64,000 bases of DNA from Sphaerolaimus hirsutus (lineage: Eukaryota > Nematoda > Chromadorea > Monhysterida > Sphaerolaimidae), in NCBI GenBank assembly GCA_964036195.1, contig OZ038458.1:19109832-19173831 (forward strand). Reading direction: 5' to 3'. Under the pieces are notes generated by a model. The model was not told the origin of the DNA and searched no databases. It saw only the letters and a list, made by a program, of their open reading frames with translations. Each line of letters begins with the position of its first letter. The stretch's first letter is position 1. Both the position numbers and the translations under genes were made by a program. This document shows positions 1 through 10,581 of the stretch, in pieces.

Positions 1-163
1 TGGCAATTTCCTGCTCTCTATTTAAAAAACGGCCCAGGACATCTACACGTAAAAAGCCATGCGAGCCCCTCCAATTTTTTTCATCCGTTTACCTCCCGGA
101 AGCCCTCCAGCCGCCCTCCAAGACTACTCATGTGTCCGAGATCTCAATCAACATACCTACCCT

Positions 164-363
164 NNNNNNNNNNNNNNNNNNNNNNNNNNNNNNNNNNNNN
201 NNNNNNNNNNNNNNNNNNNNNNNNNNNNNNNNNNNNNNNNNNNNNNNNNNNNNNNNNNNNNNNNNNNNNNNNNNNNNNNNNNNNNNNNNNNNNNNNNNNN
301 NNNNNNNNNNNNNNNNNNNNNNNNNNNNNNNNNNNNNNNNNNNNNNNNNNNNNNNNNNNNNNN
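164..363. other. Assembly gap (200 N)
   Basis: A run of exactly 200 N, the same length as the second gap at 22017-22216, so it is a placeholder length and not a measured one. The right edge lies 5 bp before a palindromic MITE (369-563), a likely cause of the assembly break. Open frames that cross the N run are meaningless. Confidence 0.99.
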
Positions 364-368
364 TCTCT

Positions 369-563
369 GGGGGCAGTCCCAAGCCCTGTAAAGTGTAAAG
401 TAAAGTGTCAAACGTAAAGTCAAATGCAAAGTAAAGTGTCAATCAAAACAAAAAAGAAAAGATTTTATTACTGAACTTTGCATGACAATTGACAGTTTAC
501 TTTGCATTTGACTTTACATTTGACACTTTACTTTACACTTTACAGGGCTTGGGACTGGCACCT
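369..563. repeat. Palindromic MITE, introner-like family (copy 1)
   Basis: The two arms are inverted repeats. The left arm reads GGGCAGTCCCAAGCCCTGTA and the right arm ends CAGGGCTTGGGACTGGCACC, with tracts of AAAGTGTCAAA type in between. The outer end contains AG-GTGCC, usable as a splice donor, and the inner end contains a TTTACAG acceptor-like string. It is the same family as the element that forms intron 3 of the L54 gene (9307-9482). No gene was recognised around this copy. Confidence 0.8.
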
Positions 564-1376
564 GGTGAATTCTCACCTGCTCTATGCGAGTGAAGCCAAC
601 CTCTAATGTAGAGAGTGTTCCATTTTTCACCCCTAACGGGTTACATGCTCACGGTTTTCATCTATAATGCTCTGTTTTACTTGCTAAAACATACGGTTTT
701 CAAGCCCCAGACCAGACATGTTTTGCATGCCAAATTGATGTGACACTTTTCATCCCAGAGTATAACAGTTAACGTGCCAAAGTATTATGGTTTACAAGCT
801 ACAGACATGCCAAAAAATACCGTATTTCTCCTGATAGAAGGGTGCCCTCCTATTTTTTCATCAACTTTTTTACCCTCCCTTCTATTGGAGTCCGCTCTTT
901 ATTTTTTTCACCATTTTTTCAGACATTTTTTTCAAGTTCAGCCAACATATTACAGGGTATACTCAACAGTCGTTATTTAGCATAATTTGAAACAATTTAT
1001 AGAATTCAATAAAATAACAACAATAACCACCATATCACAATTTTGTGTACCTAATTTTCATCATACAAAATGAGTGTCAGTGCTTACAGCAGTTTATTGA
1101 AGACCCGCCCCTCTATTAGAAGATATACAGTATGCCACATTTAATGTAAAAGAGTAAATTGGCACAAAACACATAACTTTGGCTTGAAAAGTGGCATACT
1201 CATAGCAAGTAAGGTGTCATACTTTGGATGAAAACTGACACAGTAGAGCAAGTAAAATGTCACACTTAGCTAGTAAAGTGACACAGAATGACATGTAAAG
1301 CGTGAGCATGTAAACCGTACGGGATGAAAAGTGGAAATCGCTCCTAATGAACCCGCGCCCCACCAATCGAACTTAC

Positions 1377-1504
1377 CGGAGCGCGTCAGTAATCCGCACA
1401 GGTAGATTGAATCTCTTGTCGTCCCTCCGCTCGTCCGACATGTCGGCCGAGCAGCACACGATCGCCGCCATGCACAACAAGCCAACCGCCAGCGGAGCAT
1501 TCAT
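1377..1504 (-). CDS. First coding exon of an unrecognised secreted peptide precursor
   Basis: Reading leftwards from ATG at 1504, the exon encodes 42 residues starting MNAPLAVGLLCMAAIVCCSA. A hydrophobic h-region followed by small residues before an Asp-rich stretch is a typical eukaryotic signal peptide. A charged segment with a Lys-Arg pair (RRDDKRF) follows, then a strong donor (CCG|GTAAGT) at 1377/1376. The following exon would lie below 1376; none was found, and the 200-N gap may hide it. A short N-terminus with dibasic residues suits a peptide-hormone or small secreted protein precursor, but I recognise no family. Seen: signal peptide and donor. Inferred: secreted gene. Confidence 0.45.
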
Positions 1505-1582
1505 TGTTGCTTGTTTTATTAAATGTTAAGCAAGCTGCTGGCTGAAATGAATGGCGGCTATAAAATTCCGTACTCATGTGAT

Positions 1583-2151
1583 CAGAGTTGTTGAAATTAC
1601 TGGACTTTTTCAAAGTATATGTACCTATATGTAAAATACTTTTTTACTCACCGCTGAGTACAGAAAATGTAAAAACTTGTTTACTAGTCCTCATAAGTGC
1701 ATGTGTAAAAAATACGTTTTCCCAGGGAAATGTAAAAGTGAGTAGGTACCTTTTACCCAGGAAAATGTAAATGAGTGAACGTGAAAAGTGAAAGTACTGG
1801 AAATATTTTTCTTCACAGAATGTGAAAAGTGTGTACTTTTTCATGTAAAATGTAAAAGCGACCACTTTTACATGTGAAAACGATTTTTACACTGGAATAT
1901 GTCATTTTAAAATGATAATTATTAAGTAATTTCTACAGGAAAATGATACGATTTCTTCAAGGTTTAATCATTTTAGCAACAAAAAATTGCAATTTGTAAT
2001 GTCTGAAATACATTTTGTGTGCACGTGTACTCTTCAAAAGTACTCGTACAGGTGAGTACAGGTACTTTTTTAAAGTATATGTAAATGTATTTACGTAGTA
2101 CTCGAGTATGTGTATTTTTCGAGTAAATGTAAATACACTTTAACAACTGTG
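1583..2151. repeat. hAT-like MITE of the CAGAGTTGTTGAAA / TTTAACAACTGTG type
   Basis: The terminal inverted repeats resemble those of the 3964-4988 element (CATAGTTGTTAAAA). The interior repeats GTAAAAGTGAGTA / TTTTTACTCACC-type words with GTAAATGTAAATAC tracts. No convincing target-site duplication remains (CATGTGAT against TATGCGAA), so it is probably an older copy. Confidence 0.6.
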
Positions 2152-3963
2152 TATGCGAAGCGTGAGAAACGGCTGTTCCGATGGATGATTGCTTTTGTGC
2201 GCTTTTGATGTAGTTTTTGCATGTGTATGGCACACGTAAAAGCGAGACAGGAGTGTTGAGGGAGGGTGGAAAATACAGTTTAGCAGATTTTGGAGCACCT
2301 CAGTGGCTCGCTTGTGTAAGTTGGAGGCGATTAAAGAAAATGTGTAAAAATATTTGTCGGATCTGCCTTTTATGATCCTTCACTTTATTAGTACTTTTCA
2401 ACCCTGAGTTTTTGCGGTTCTGTGTTAGCAATATGTATATCATCACCATTTTCGCAGTGCAACCGCAATTTTCCTAAACTACTGTATTTTGACAGAATGT
2501 GCTCGAGGTAGATATTAAGATTTTATAGCTTAAAAATTTGCTAGAGCAAATGGTGTAAGTAGCCGAAAATTTCAATGTTTTATTTGTATTTGACAGCATG
2601 CACCACTACCAAACCCCTGCTGGAAGACTGTTGAGGCATAAAATAGACACCGTATATCCTCGAAAAGACCCCCGGGGATTTATTTTTCAATCGGTGTTTT
2701 TGAGGGGGGAGTTATAAAATGGGGGGGGGGGAATTTTTCCTCAGAATTACATAATGTATATGTTGTCACTGTCGTAGGCTAATATTCTTTTGTATTTTGC
2801 ATTTCACACACTGCACTGCATTTCCAGCCCAGGAGCCAGATTTGATTCTCGAGTAATGGGCCCTACACGCCAGACAGAATAAAATATGCGAATAAAACGT
2901 TTTTCGTGCAGATTCTATGGCTTTCGCTCGACCAACTCAAGAAAACATCGAATCACAAGGCTTTCCCTGTCAATCTGCCAAACTTTTCTTTTTTTTGAAT
3001 TTGTAGGGTGCATTACTCACGATTTTGTATGGCCGTGCGTGCATTTCTTTATTTTTACTACCGTCAGGTTTCGGCTGTAGGGTAGATGAGCGCACTTGAC
3101 TTTACAAAATCGCGAGTTATGCAAGTAGTGCGCCCTACAAAATCCAAAAAAGAAAAGTTTGGCAGATTGCCAGGGAACTTTCCGACAGCAATATCAGACA
3201 TAAATAGAATGAATACGATATCGCAAAGACATTGCGATTCAAAGTTTCCTCGAATTTATGTATTGAAATTCACAAAATCTGAATGAAAAACGTTTTATTA
3301 GCACACCGCATTTTGTCATGAGTGTAGGGCGCATTATTCGAGGATTAAATCTGGTCCCAGGTGTAGCTATATTTAGCCTGTCTGGCGTCATTGATTGTTT
3401 TTTTAAATTGACCCAACGTATTTTCCAGCTGTGACAGAGGGGGGGGGGGGGGGAGTTATTCAAGTGGGTTATTTTTTCATCGAAATTTTTGAGGCGGGAC
3501 TTATTCAAGAACGAGGAGTTATTCCGAGAAGGGGAGGGGTTATTCAATGATATACGGTAGCTGTGGAGAAATATGATGTTTGTTCAATGAAGTTGAAAAC
3601 AAGATAATTCGGCCAGATACTGAAATTTGTCACAGCAATAAGCAACGTTAACATATGCGAGCAAAACGAAGCTTCCCCACTCTTTATGAAAAATTAATGA
3701 AGCCTCATTATATTTAGGTAAATAATACATTTTATGAAAAGTTAGATATGTTTTCGCTAATGTATACATAATGAGCTTTGCTCAGAATGTTACAGTAATC
3801 TGATGAATAAAGTCATGTTCCAAATTCTGCATGCCCGATTTTTTCATAGTTAAGCCTGTCTACTATGCTGAAAAAAGATTAATTGTTGGGACACTATTCA
3901 GAAGATGGATGGTATATTTCCGTGCAGTGTGCAGCCCGTATATTTGCACACCCTAGTGGTATG
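2152..3963. other. Gene-free stretch with fragments of GGGGG-TTATTCAAG and GGGCGCA-type repeats
   Basis: No coding exon with splice sites was recognised. The stretch holds two related sequences in inverted orientation (about 2880-3100 and 3085-3345, sharing AATAAAACGTTTTTC and CCCTACAAAATC words). It also has G-runs with TTATTCAAG/TTATTCAATG at 2690-2740 and 3430-3556, ending in a TATACGGTA motif. These match other palindromic repeats of the window. Confidence 0.5.
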
Positions 3964-4988
3964 CATAGTTGTTAAAACGTATTTACGTTTACTCGATAAA
4001 TACGTATACTCGAGTACTGCGTAAATACGTTTACGTTTTCTCCCGAAAAAATACCGGTTCTCACTTAATCACGTACTTTTACGCGAGTACACAAAAAGTA
4101 ATTGAGAAAATTTTTCTGGGGTGCATAAAAAGCAAAACCCACTCAAACGAATTGAAACGGTTGCAATGATGGCAGCGGAAATGATACAAGTCACGATAGG
4201 TTAGGAAAGCGACAACTCTCGCTTATTTTTTTAATACTCATTTTACTTCTTCCTAGGTACAAATCGATAAAATTCTTGCTTATACGTTTTCTCTGAGTAA
4301 AAACACTGGTATTTACGTTTACTCACCTTTTACGCAGCGTAAAAGTAAAAAAATTTACGTTTTCTGTACTCAGGGCTGAGTAAGGTTCGAACGATATGAC
4401 TTTTCGATATTTTTTTCTGAAATGGATCGATATTCGATATTTTCGATTTTGCAATTTGCTTTTGGTATAGCAAGGCATATTTCAAGTGGCATATTGTATT
4501 TTCATGTGGTTGCATGGTTAATCATCTCTTTACTGAAATGTGAATGGTACAAGTGATTTTAAAAAGGTTTACATCAGTCAAAAGTAGAAAACCAAGAAGA
4601 AAAACATGATGAATCAAAGTGTATTAGGAAACAACAATTGGTAGATATTACAGTTCATACTTATAACCAGATTGTCCTATAGATGTTGCCAAAAATAGCA
4701 TATCAGCATTTTCAGGCTTAAAATTTAGCACTCCAACAAAAATGACATTATAAATATTGTACTTTTACTCATCAAATAAAATACTTTAAGTAAATCAGAT
4801 CAATCACAAAGACCTCAAAATGAAAATAAGAACTTAAATTAGGGACCAATACAGGTTCAATATATCGGAAAAAATGGTAGATATTCGATATCGATACGAT
4901 ATATCGTTTGAACCCTAGGGCTGAGTAAAAATAAAATACTTAACGTTTACGTTTACTTTGAAAAAGTGCAGTACTTTTAACAACTGTG
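3964..4988. mobile_element. hAT-like non-autonomous element with 8-bp TSD, carrying a nested element
   Basis: The ends are CATAGTTGTTAAAA and, inverted, CACAGTTGTTAAAA, flanked by an exact 8-bp duplication GTGGTATG at 3956-3963 and 4989-4996. The interior iterates CGTTTACG/TACGTTTACTCG words. A second element (4381-4917) sits inside it, so this one is older. No transposase frame is visible. Confidence 0.8.
4381..4917. mobile_element. hAT-like MITE nested inside the 3964-4988 element
   Basis: Ends TAAGGTTCGAACG and CGTTTGAACCCTA are imperfect inverted repeats flanked by the exact 8-bp duplication GGGCTGAG (4373-4380 and 4918-4925). Both ends carry iterated GATATTTTCGATATT / GATATCGATACGATAT tracts. 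It is non-coding. The duplicated flank belongs to the host element, which proves the order of insertion. Confidence 0.85.
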
Positions 4989-5618
4989 GTGGTATGGAAC
5001 ACTCCACCTTATGACGTTGTTGAAGTTAAGAAAGTTCCAAAGCGAAAAAGAATACTTATTTCGATATGGCTGGGTGAGAGTAATTTCTACTGTTTAAGAC
5101 TATAAATATTATAAACTTTTTGTCAAGCTTCATGCGGACTAAAATAAAATGTTTGGCGTGAAAGCGGCTGATCTATCAAACGTTTGTTGCCTGTGTTGCA
5201 AATTTAGCAAATTTGCTGATTAAAAAACAACACGAAATTGAGTGAGATCGATGATTTAAAGCCAGAAATGTAATTAGCAAAGTGAGCAATTCCCAACGTT
5301 GCATCGTTTACCGAACAGTTTGCCATCTATTCCGAAAAGCAACACTTAGGTATTTCTGCCCCAACGACAAAAAATCCATCAGAAAATGTTCACGCAAAAT
5401 ATCAATTACCAGTGATCACGACAAGAATTTAAATCAGATTGAAAATGCAATAGAAAAGTGCCGGCCACTTTCGAGTGCAGAAAAAACAATATGGCTATTT
5501 ATACATGGGAAATGAGAGGCGTGAAATTCGAAATCTGATATCGTGATACAGCTGTGAAGGTGCCATAAATTCTAACGACGTGTCATTATACACAACCGGG
5601 GCAATAAAAAGTGGCATG

Positions 5619-7373
5619 TAGGGTTGGGGCGATATATCGTATCGAATATAGGATATCTACTACTTTTTCATATTGAATATCGATAATGAAAATTTTGAAA
5701 AATGTCGAATATCAATATCGACCATTTTTCCGATATATCAAACTTGCATTCTGGACTAATTGAAAGTTATTTATTTTTGACCTAGTTGCAATTGAAATGC
5801 ATTGTAAATATTGTCTGTACTTTATTTTAGCAGATAGTAAAACTATTTACAATTTCAGGGTTGTTGCTGTGTCCTTTTGATATATTTATTTTCATAATAA
5901 CATAATCATGACATTCATCATAATATAATATACAGGGGTGGGCATCTTCAGTTACCGCTGGGAAAATGCGATAGATTGAGCTACGGTTGAGCTATCAGAA
6001 TGAAATTTTAACACAATGGAGTAGACTCCATAGGACACCTATTCTGAAGTTTGCAACCCAAACGGCCACATTTTGGGTGAATTGTGGAACACACGGTTTT
6101 TAGTGTAATTTTGTGACTTGGCGTCACCCATAGGATAAATCGAGGGTGGCATTTGAGGGGGGGGGGGGTCATCGGTCGTTGGTGTCGTCCCATTCTGTCG
6201 TACATCGGCCGATTTTGATGCCCTTTGAGTATGTTGTGGTCGGGGCTACTACCAAATTCTTTTTTTACTCGAATAGTCCCCCAGTCCCGAGATAAGGGGG
6301 GTGAAGTCACAAAATTACACTAAAAACTGTGTGTTCCACAACTCCTCCAAACTGTGGCCGTTTAGGTTGCAAACTTCAGCATAGGTGTCCTATGGAGTCT
6401 ACTCTATTGTGTTAAAATTTCATTGTGATAGCTCAACTGTAGCTCAAGCTATCGCGTTTTTCCAGCGGTAACTGAAGATGCCCACCCCTGTATTTTCAAT
6501 TTTAATTTCATTATTCAGAAGTGATATGGCAGATTTCAGTGAGTGTAGACTATACTGTATTTACAACGTGTAACACACAGTGGATGTTTCCTTCACTAGC
6601 AAAATTGGCAATGTGGTATTTTGGTGAACAAGCCTCAAGTGTTTGTTTGAAATGCTCATTTATCTGGGAGCTGGGAATATTTATGACTACCAGAAACCAG
6701 AAAAGTCTTATATGCCGCTGCTTTGCAAAAAGCCCTTATGCAATTGGGATACAAGTAGGGATGCAAAAAAATCTGTTTTTATGAATCCATTTCAAAATAA
6801 ACAACATATTTTAAATGAAAACTTTAAAAAATAAAACAGTTATTACAAAATCTCCCAAATGTGGTATACTGGAGAAACAGAATGCTATGCTATGAATTAT
6901 ATTTACCATATTTTGATGAATAAGGTCACAAGAAAAGTTGTGCACCAAATTTACCCAAAGTAGGAGCAATGCGATGTGATGAGAAAAAAAAGTTTAGGGT
7001 GGAACTCATACAACCACCGTCACCCAGTGCCCGTGGGAAGTTCCCAGATTGATTGTCAGTGATTTATTGTCAGTGACCGCGCATCGATCTAAAAACCCAA
7101 TGAACCTAATATAAGTTTGTTTGTTTATTAATGTATGTTTGTTCTATTACATGCCTCCACACAATTTTATGGATACAAGTCATTTCTGCAAAACATCCTG
7201 TGCAAAATTTCTGCCCTGAACCAGAAGCAAAATATCGATATCGACCAAACGAATATTGAATTGAATATTACATTGATTATCGATATCGAGGGCCCATATT
7301 GTATCATATCGATATCGAACTTGACAAGAAAAGGTCGATATCGATATCGATAAGTCACATCGACCCAACCCTA
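5619..7373. mobile_element. TAGGGTTGG-type hAT-like element with GATATCG iterations
   Basis: The ends are TAGGGTTGGGGCGATATATCG-like on the left and CGACCCAACCCTA on the right. Flanking octamers are GTGGCATG (5611-5618) and GTGGCCTA (7374-7381), 6 of 8 matching, so it is an old insertion. Both subterminal regions repeat GATATCGATATCG. It was later invaded by the palindrome at 5933-6490. Frames within it show no conserved domain. Confidence 0.7.
5933..6490. mobile_element. Long palindromic MITE with CAGGGGTGGGCA ends and TA duplication
   Basis: The left arm CAGGGGTGGGCATCTTCAGT and the right arm ending ACTGAAGATGCCCACCCCTG are inverted copies of about 190 bp around a roughly 180-bp core. TA flanks both ends (5931-5932, 6491-6492). 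The arms also share AACACAATGGAGTAGACTCC. It lies inside the 5619-7373 element, so it is younger. A TA flank suggests a Tc1/mariner- or PIF-type mobilising enzyme, although CAGGGGT ends are also seen in hAT elements. Confidence 0.75.
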
Positions 7374-7381
7374 GTGGCCTA

Positions 7382-8496
7382 TGCACTAGGAGCGCGCGCA
7401 GCCAGCTACCACTTACGGCACAAACAAAGTAATTTATCTGCAACTCGGCCGGCGTTCGCTGTGGCGTGCGCAAGCAGTGATTACGTGGCCGCAAGCACTC
7501 AACCGGAAAACAGCACATAAACTTGCTCGATTCGTGAAAGCAATATCGAGCTATTTACAGTGGGAGACGAATGGTAGGCCGGGCTGAGTGGCGCCACACC
7601 CGCTGGATGTCAACTGAATTCGTGTCAACTAAATTTTTAGTGAATTGTGTGATGTCAACCTTCTTTTTGATAGACCATAGTTTATTTTACTTCATGAGAC
7701 TTAATTTTCATTGCTTCGTTTACGTGGGATGCTTTTAAGATTTTGTTGTATTATTTAGTTGACACAAATTTGCGACGTCAACTAGCGTGAGTGGGCCCAA
7801 TAAAGTGTAGCTTATGTTTTCGCTCAATGTTTATAAAACGCACTGTATTTTCGAATGCTGAGGTTTTGCTGGAAGTAACGCGTAGCCTAGTAGGTGAATT
7901 TTCCAAGTTTTCATATCCAGGGTACTTCCACAGTCAATGCCACTGCGGACATACTGCTCATTGCATTTATAATGGTTACTTTTGTGCAAAACACCCATTA
8001 AACGGATAGTTATCGCCAAGGTTTCAATGCATTGCAAATTAAGGTGATTTCCCTTTGTTTTGAACAACAAGAAATCGTGCAAAGCTTCACCTAGACTCAA
8101 CAATATAAATACCAGAACAAGACTTATGTTCATCACAATAAAATATCTAGTCGTAAAACTGCTTCACTCGCCTAATCACATCGGCGGGCGTTGGCTGCCT
8201 GCCCTGTCTATAAATTATATCCGACCCGCCACTTTTGTCATATTGCAGCCACCAGGAACGACTGTGGGCTCGTTGGCTCATCGGTTTTTGATATCTGAAT
8301 TTGGGAGTTGCGAATCTGGGATTTGAAAAAATGTCTTGTGGTAGCAGAGGATTTTCACGTGTTTTTTTTCCGAGGCATATGCGGCACCATTTCGGAGTAT
8401 CCAGTGCGTGGCGTCAAACAGAACACGCACATATACCGAAACCAAAAAAGCAAATACCATTTGCCTGAATAATCCCCCACCTTGAAAAATCTCACC
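7382..8496. repeat. Spacer containing a GTCAACTAG-type inverted-repeat element
   Basis: At about 7605-7795 the sequence runs from TGTCAACTGAATTCGTGTC to GCGACGTCAACTAGCGTG. The same words recur at about 52515-52742, 22890-22935, 50885-50935 and 55853-56060, so this is a dispersed MITE family. I found no coding exon in the rest of the stretch. Confidence 0.5.
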
Positions 8497-8954
8497 CAGG
8501 GGTAGGGAAGGGGGGGGGGGGGGTTGGGGGGGGGGAACCCCCCAAACCGCGCAGCTATCTATCTATCCCGGAGGCAAAATTTTGGGCTACTATACCCTAA
8601 CCCCCCCCCCCAATCGGCCAGCTATCTATCTATATGGAGCGATTTTTGAGAAACTATACCCTAATTTTCGCTCAAAATCGCTATTTTTCATACCTTTATA
8701 TAGATTTTCGCCTCCAAAATCACTAGTTCATGCGTCTAACTGCCTATTTTCAGCTATTTTTAGTATTATATATCCTTATATACCCATTTTCAGCCATTTT
8801 TCACCTGCTTTTAGCGATTTTTCTTCTTTTCTTCCCTTCTATGCCTATATATTGAACCCCCCCCCCCAGAAAATTTTTTCAGTTATCTATCCCTCCGGAG
8901 GAGCGATTTGCTATCTATCCAACCTCCGGAGGGTCAAAATCTAGAATACCCCTG
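8497..8954. mobile_element. CAGGGGT-type hAT-like MITE
   Basis: It begins CAGGGGTAGGG and ends AATACCCCTG, with near-identical octamer flanks ATCTCACC (8489-8496) and ATTTCACC (8955-8962). The interior holds G/C homopolymer runs plus repeated CTATCTATCTAT and AATCGCTATTTTT words and a terminal GAGGGTCAAAATC box. The same boxes occur in the 21908-22457 copy and in fragments at about 18950-19350, 47630-47900 and 62940-62985. Confidence 0.75.
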
Positions 8955-9228
8955 ATTTCACCCCTTCAATAATTGACCCGTTAGATGAGTTGAAAAAAAT
9001 GATTCCCCTCGAAAAATCACCCATTTAGACATATGGTAAATTTTCTGCATCCAATTTGAACAAAAATGGCATATTTTGTGAAACGAGTTGATAGAAATAT
9101 GCTTGCAATTTCTGATGAAATAATAGTTTCTCACTTGAATAATACCTCCCCAAAAAAGTCTGATGAAAGAATAATTCCCCAAGCTAGGTAATTATTCAAG
9201 GAAACACGGTTTAGAGAGTAAAATTCAC
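8955..9228. repeat. Inverted repeat of the AATAATTCCCC / TTATTCAAG family
   Basis: The sequence runs from TTCAATAATTGACCC to GTAATTATTCAAGGAAACAC and includes words such as CATTTTTGTTCAAAT and GTTGATAGAAACATGC-like strings. These recur almost word for word at 42868-43136 inside the transporter gene. It is a dispersed non-coding palindromic repeat. The last exon of the L54 gene should lie in or left of this stretch but was not recognised. Confidence 0.5.
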
Positions 9229-10396
9229 CTGTAATATTCTCGTCTGTAGCGCCGCCAAAACAACCAGCCATCTTTATCCGGGTCCAATTCTTCTGCGCGT
9301 TTCGGCCTGGGCAGTCCCTGACCCTGTAAAATGCCCTGTAAAATGTCATGCAAAGTGTCAAAAGTCACGTAAAATGCCCTACAAAATGGTAACTCGGTTG
9401 CCATTTTGCAGGGCATTTTACGTGACTTTTGACACTTTGCATGACATTTGACAGGATATTTTACAGGGTCTGGGATTGGCACCTGCCCAGCGACAGTTCC
9501 CAAAGCCAATCGGGATAATCGCTGTCTTCACCCAGTTTTATGTCGGATCCTACAGTATTATTTAAATACCACTGTATAAAGATTTAAGATACAGCAAAAT
9601 TACTGTTCTGATTGTGCAACCAGAAAATGAATTTATTGGTTTAGATATGCCAGGGAAAAGATTGTTATAAAATGTCTGAAAGAAAATTCTTTAGTTTTTA
9701 ATAGATTATCAAAAACACACTACATCATAAAAAATAAAAGGTGAACTACTCTGACGCTTCACAAGGAGTGCAGCGCCAGATTTTGCCATCTGAAATTCAT
9801 GACTAGTGATGTCAAAGCGCCAAGGCGCTAGTGCCGCGAAATAGAGCGCCGTAGTGACTCCTGGCGACTCCTGGAACCCCTGGCACTCTTTCCATCACTA
9901 TTCATGAGAATAATTTTTAAAAATTTCCATCGAATTTACTCAGCGCAAGAAAATATTGCTTGGCAATCAAGCAAAATACATCACTAAAATTCGTATAAAA
10001 TATAAACAAAGTAAAAATCGAAAAACTAACCATCCTTCATGTAATTTATACAGCAGTAGTCAATAATTCTGTCCACATCTGTGCTCACGTAACTTTTGTA
10101 ACTTTTATCCGGCAAATCTTCGGCTGGTGGAGGTACGTAATCTTCGTTTTTGCTGCTGCCTGCAATCAAACATTTATTTGGAGTCAAAAATGGATGAATC
10201 AATGATCTTAACAAGTTGTACCTAAACGATACACTCTTGGCACTCATCCAAACATGATTAAATAGTCATTTCCTAGAGGAGTAAAATAAATGACACTGAA
10301 CTCACACGGCCTGCAGACTAAAGATACCCGCTTCCCGACGGAACGCAAACGTCCAAGGTTTTTTATTGTAAGGGATCGTGAAATGATTTGATTCAT
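9229..10396 (-). CDS. MRPL54: Mitochondrial large-subunit ribosomal protein mL54 (3' end not found)
   Basis: Structural protein of the mitochondrial ribosome. Exons on the minus strand are 10396-10306, 10159-10031, 9549-9483 and 9306-9229, with all phases consistent (121 codons). The N-terminus, MNQIISRSLTIKNLGRLRSV, is Arg/Ser-rich and acid-free, as expected of a mitochondrial presequence. The family signature follows: DSDYPDWLWELSLG, then AEELDPDKDGWLFWRRYRRE, matching the L54 pattern (EYPEWL...EELDP...YWRRLRR). The basic C-terminal tail normally after this is on a further exon I could not place (open in phase 2 at the GTGAAT donor below 9229). Intron 3 (9307-9482) is entirely a MITE, and intron 2 carries another small element (9804-9900). 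It is divergent from the HINT3 gene. Confidence 0.85.
9307..9482 (-). mobile_element. Introner-like MITE that constitutes MRPL54 intron 3
   Basis: On the minus strand the intron starts GTGCCAATCCCAGACCCTGT and ends GGGTCAGGGACTGCCCAG. These are the two inverted ends of one palindromic element whose arms carry TGTCATGCAAAGTGTC-type tracts. The exon bases just before the donor (CTGGGCAG) are the reverse complement of the last intron bases (CTGCCCAG). Spliced phases join ...LSLGR with PKRAEEL... exactly as the L54 family requires. The element therefore supplies both splice sites and leaves no other intron sequence. Relatives are at 369-563, 19980-20254, 24892-25012, 32141-32288, 44434-44588, 50302-50619 and elsewhere. 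Confidence 0.85.
9804..9900. mobile_element. Tiny TAGTGATG-type MITE (97 bp) with GGCGCC motif
   Basis: The ends TAGTGATGTCAAAGCGCC and CTTTCCATCACTA are inverted and flanked by TTCATGAC (9796-9803) and TTCATGAG (9901-9908). The interior repeats GGCGCTAG/TGGCGACTCC. It lies in MRPL54 intron 2. Longer relatives are at 15480-15637 and 45592-46522. Confidence 0.75.
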
Positions 10397-10581
10397 TCCA
10401 GTAGCGAAGATCTTCTCGTCTCAGAAAAACAGTTACGAAACAAAAATATTTGGAACGTAAGTTGCATAAAAGTTATGACTCGGTAAGCACGTTTAAGTAA
10501 TTGTCTCTCTTCAAATTGTGACGTAAAGTTGGACGTGTGCCAATATTTTCAAAAAAGGAGACTTGATAAAGACCCGTGGGA
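10397..10581. promoter_or_regulatory. Divergent MRPL54 / HINT3 promoter interval
   Basis: The 185 bp between the two oppositely oriented start codons must contain both 5' leaders and both start sites, unless untranslated exons lie elsewhere. No TATA box or other named element stands out. A compact head-to-head arrangement suggests a shared bidirectional promoter, which is an inference. Confidence 0.5.
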
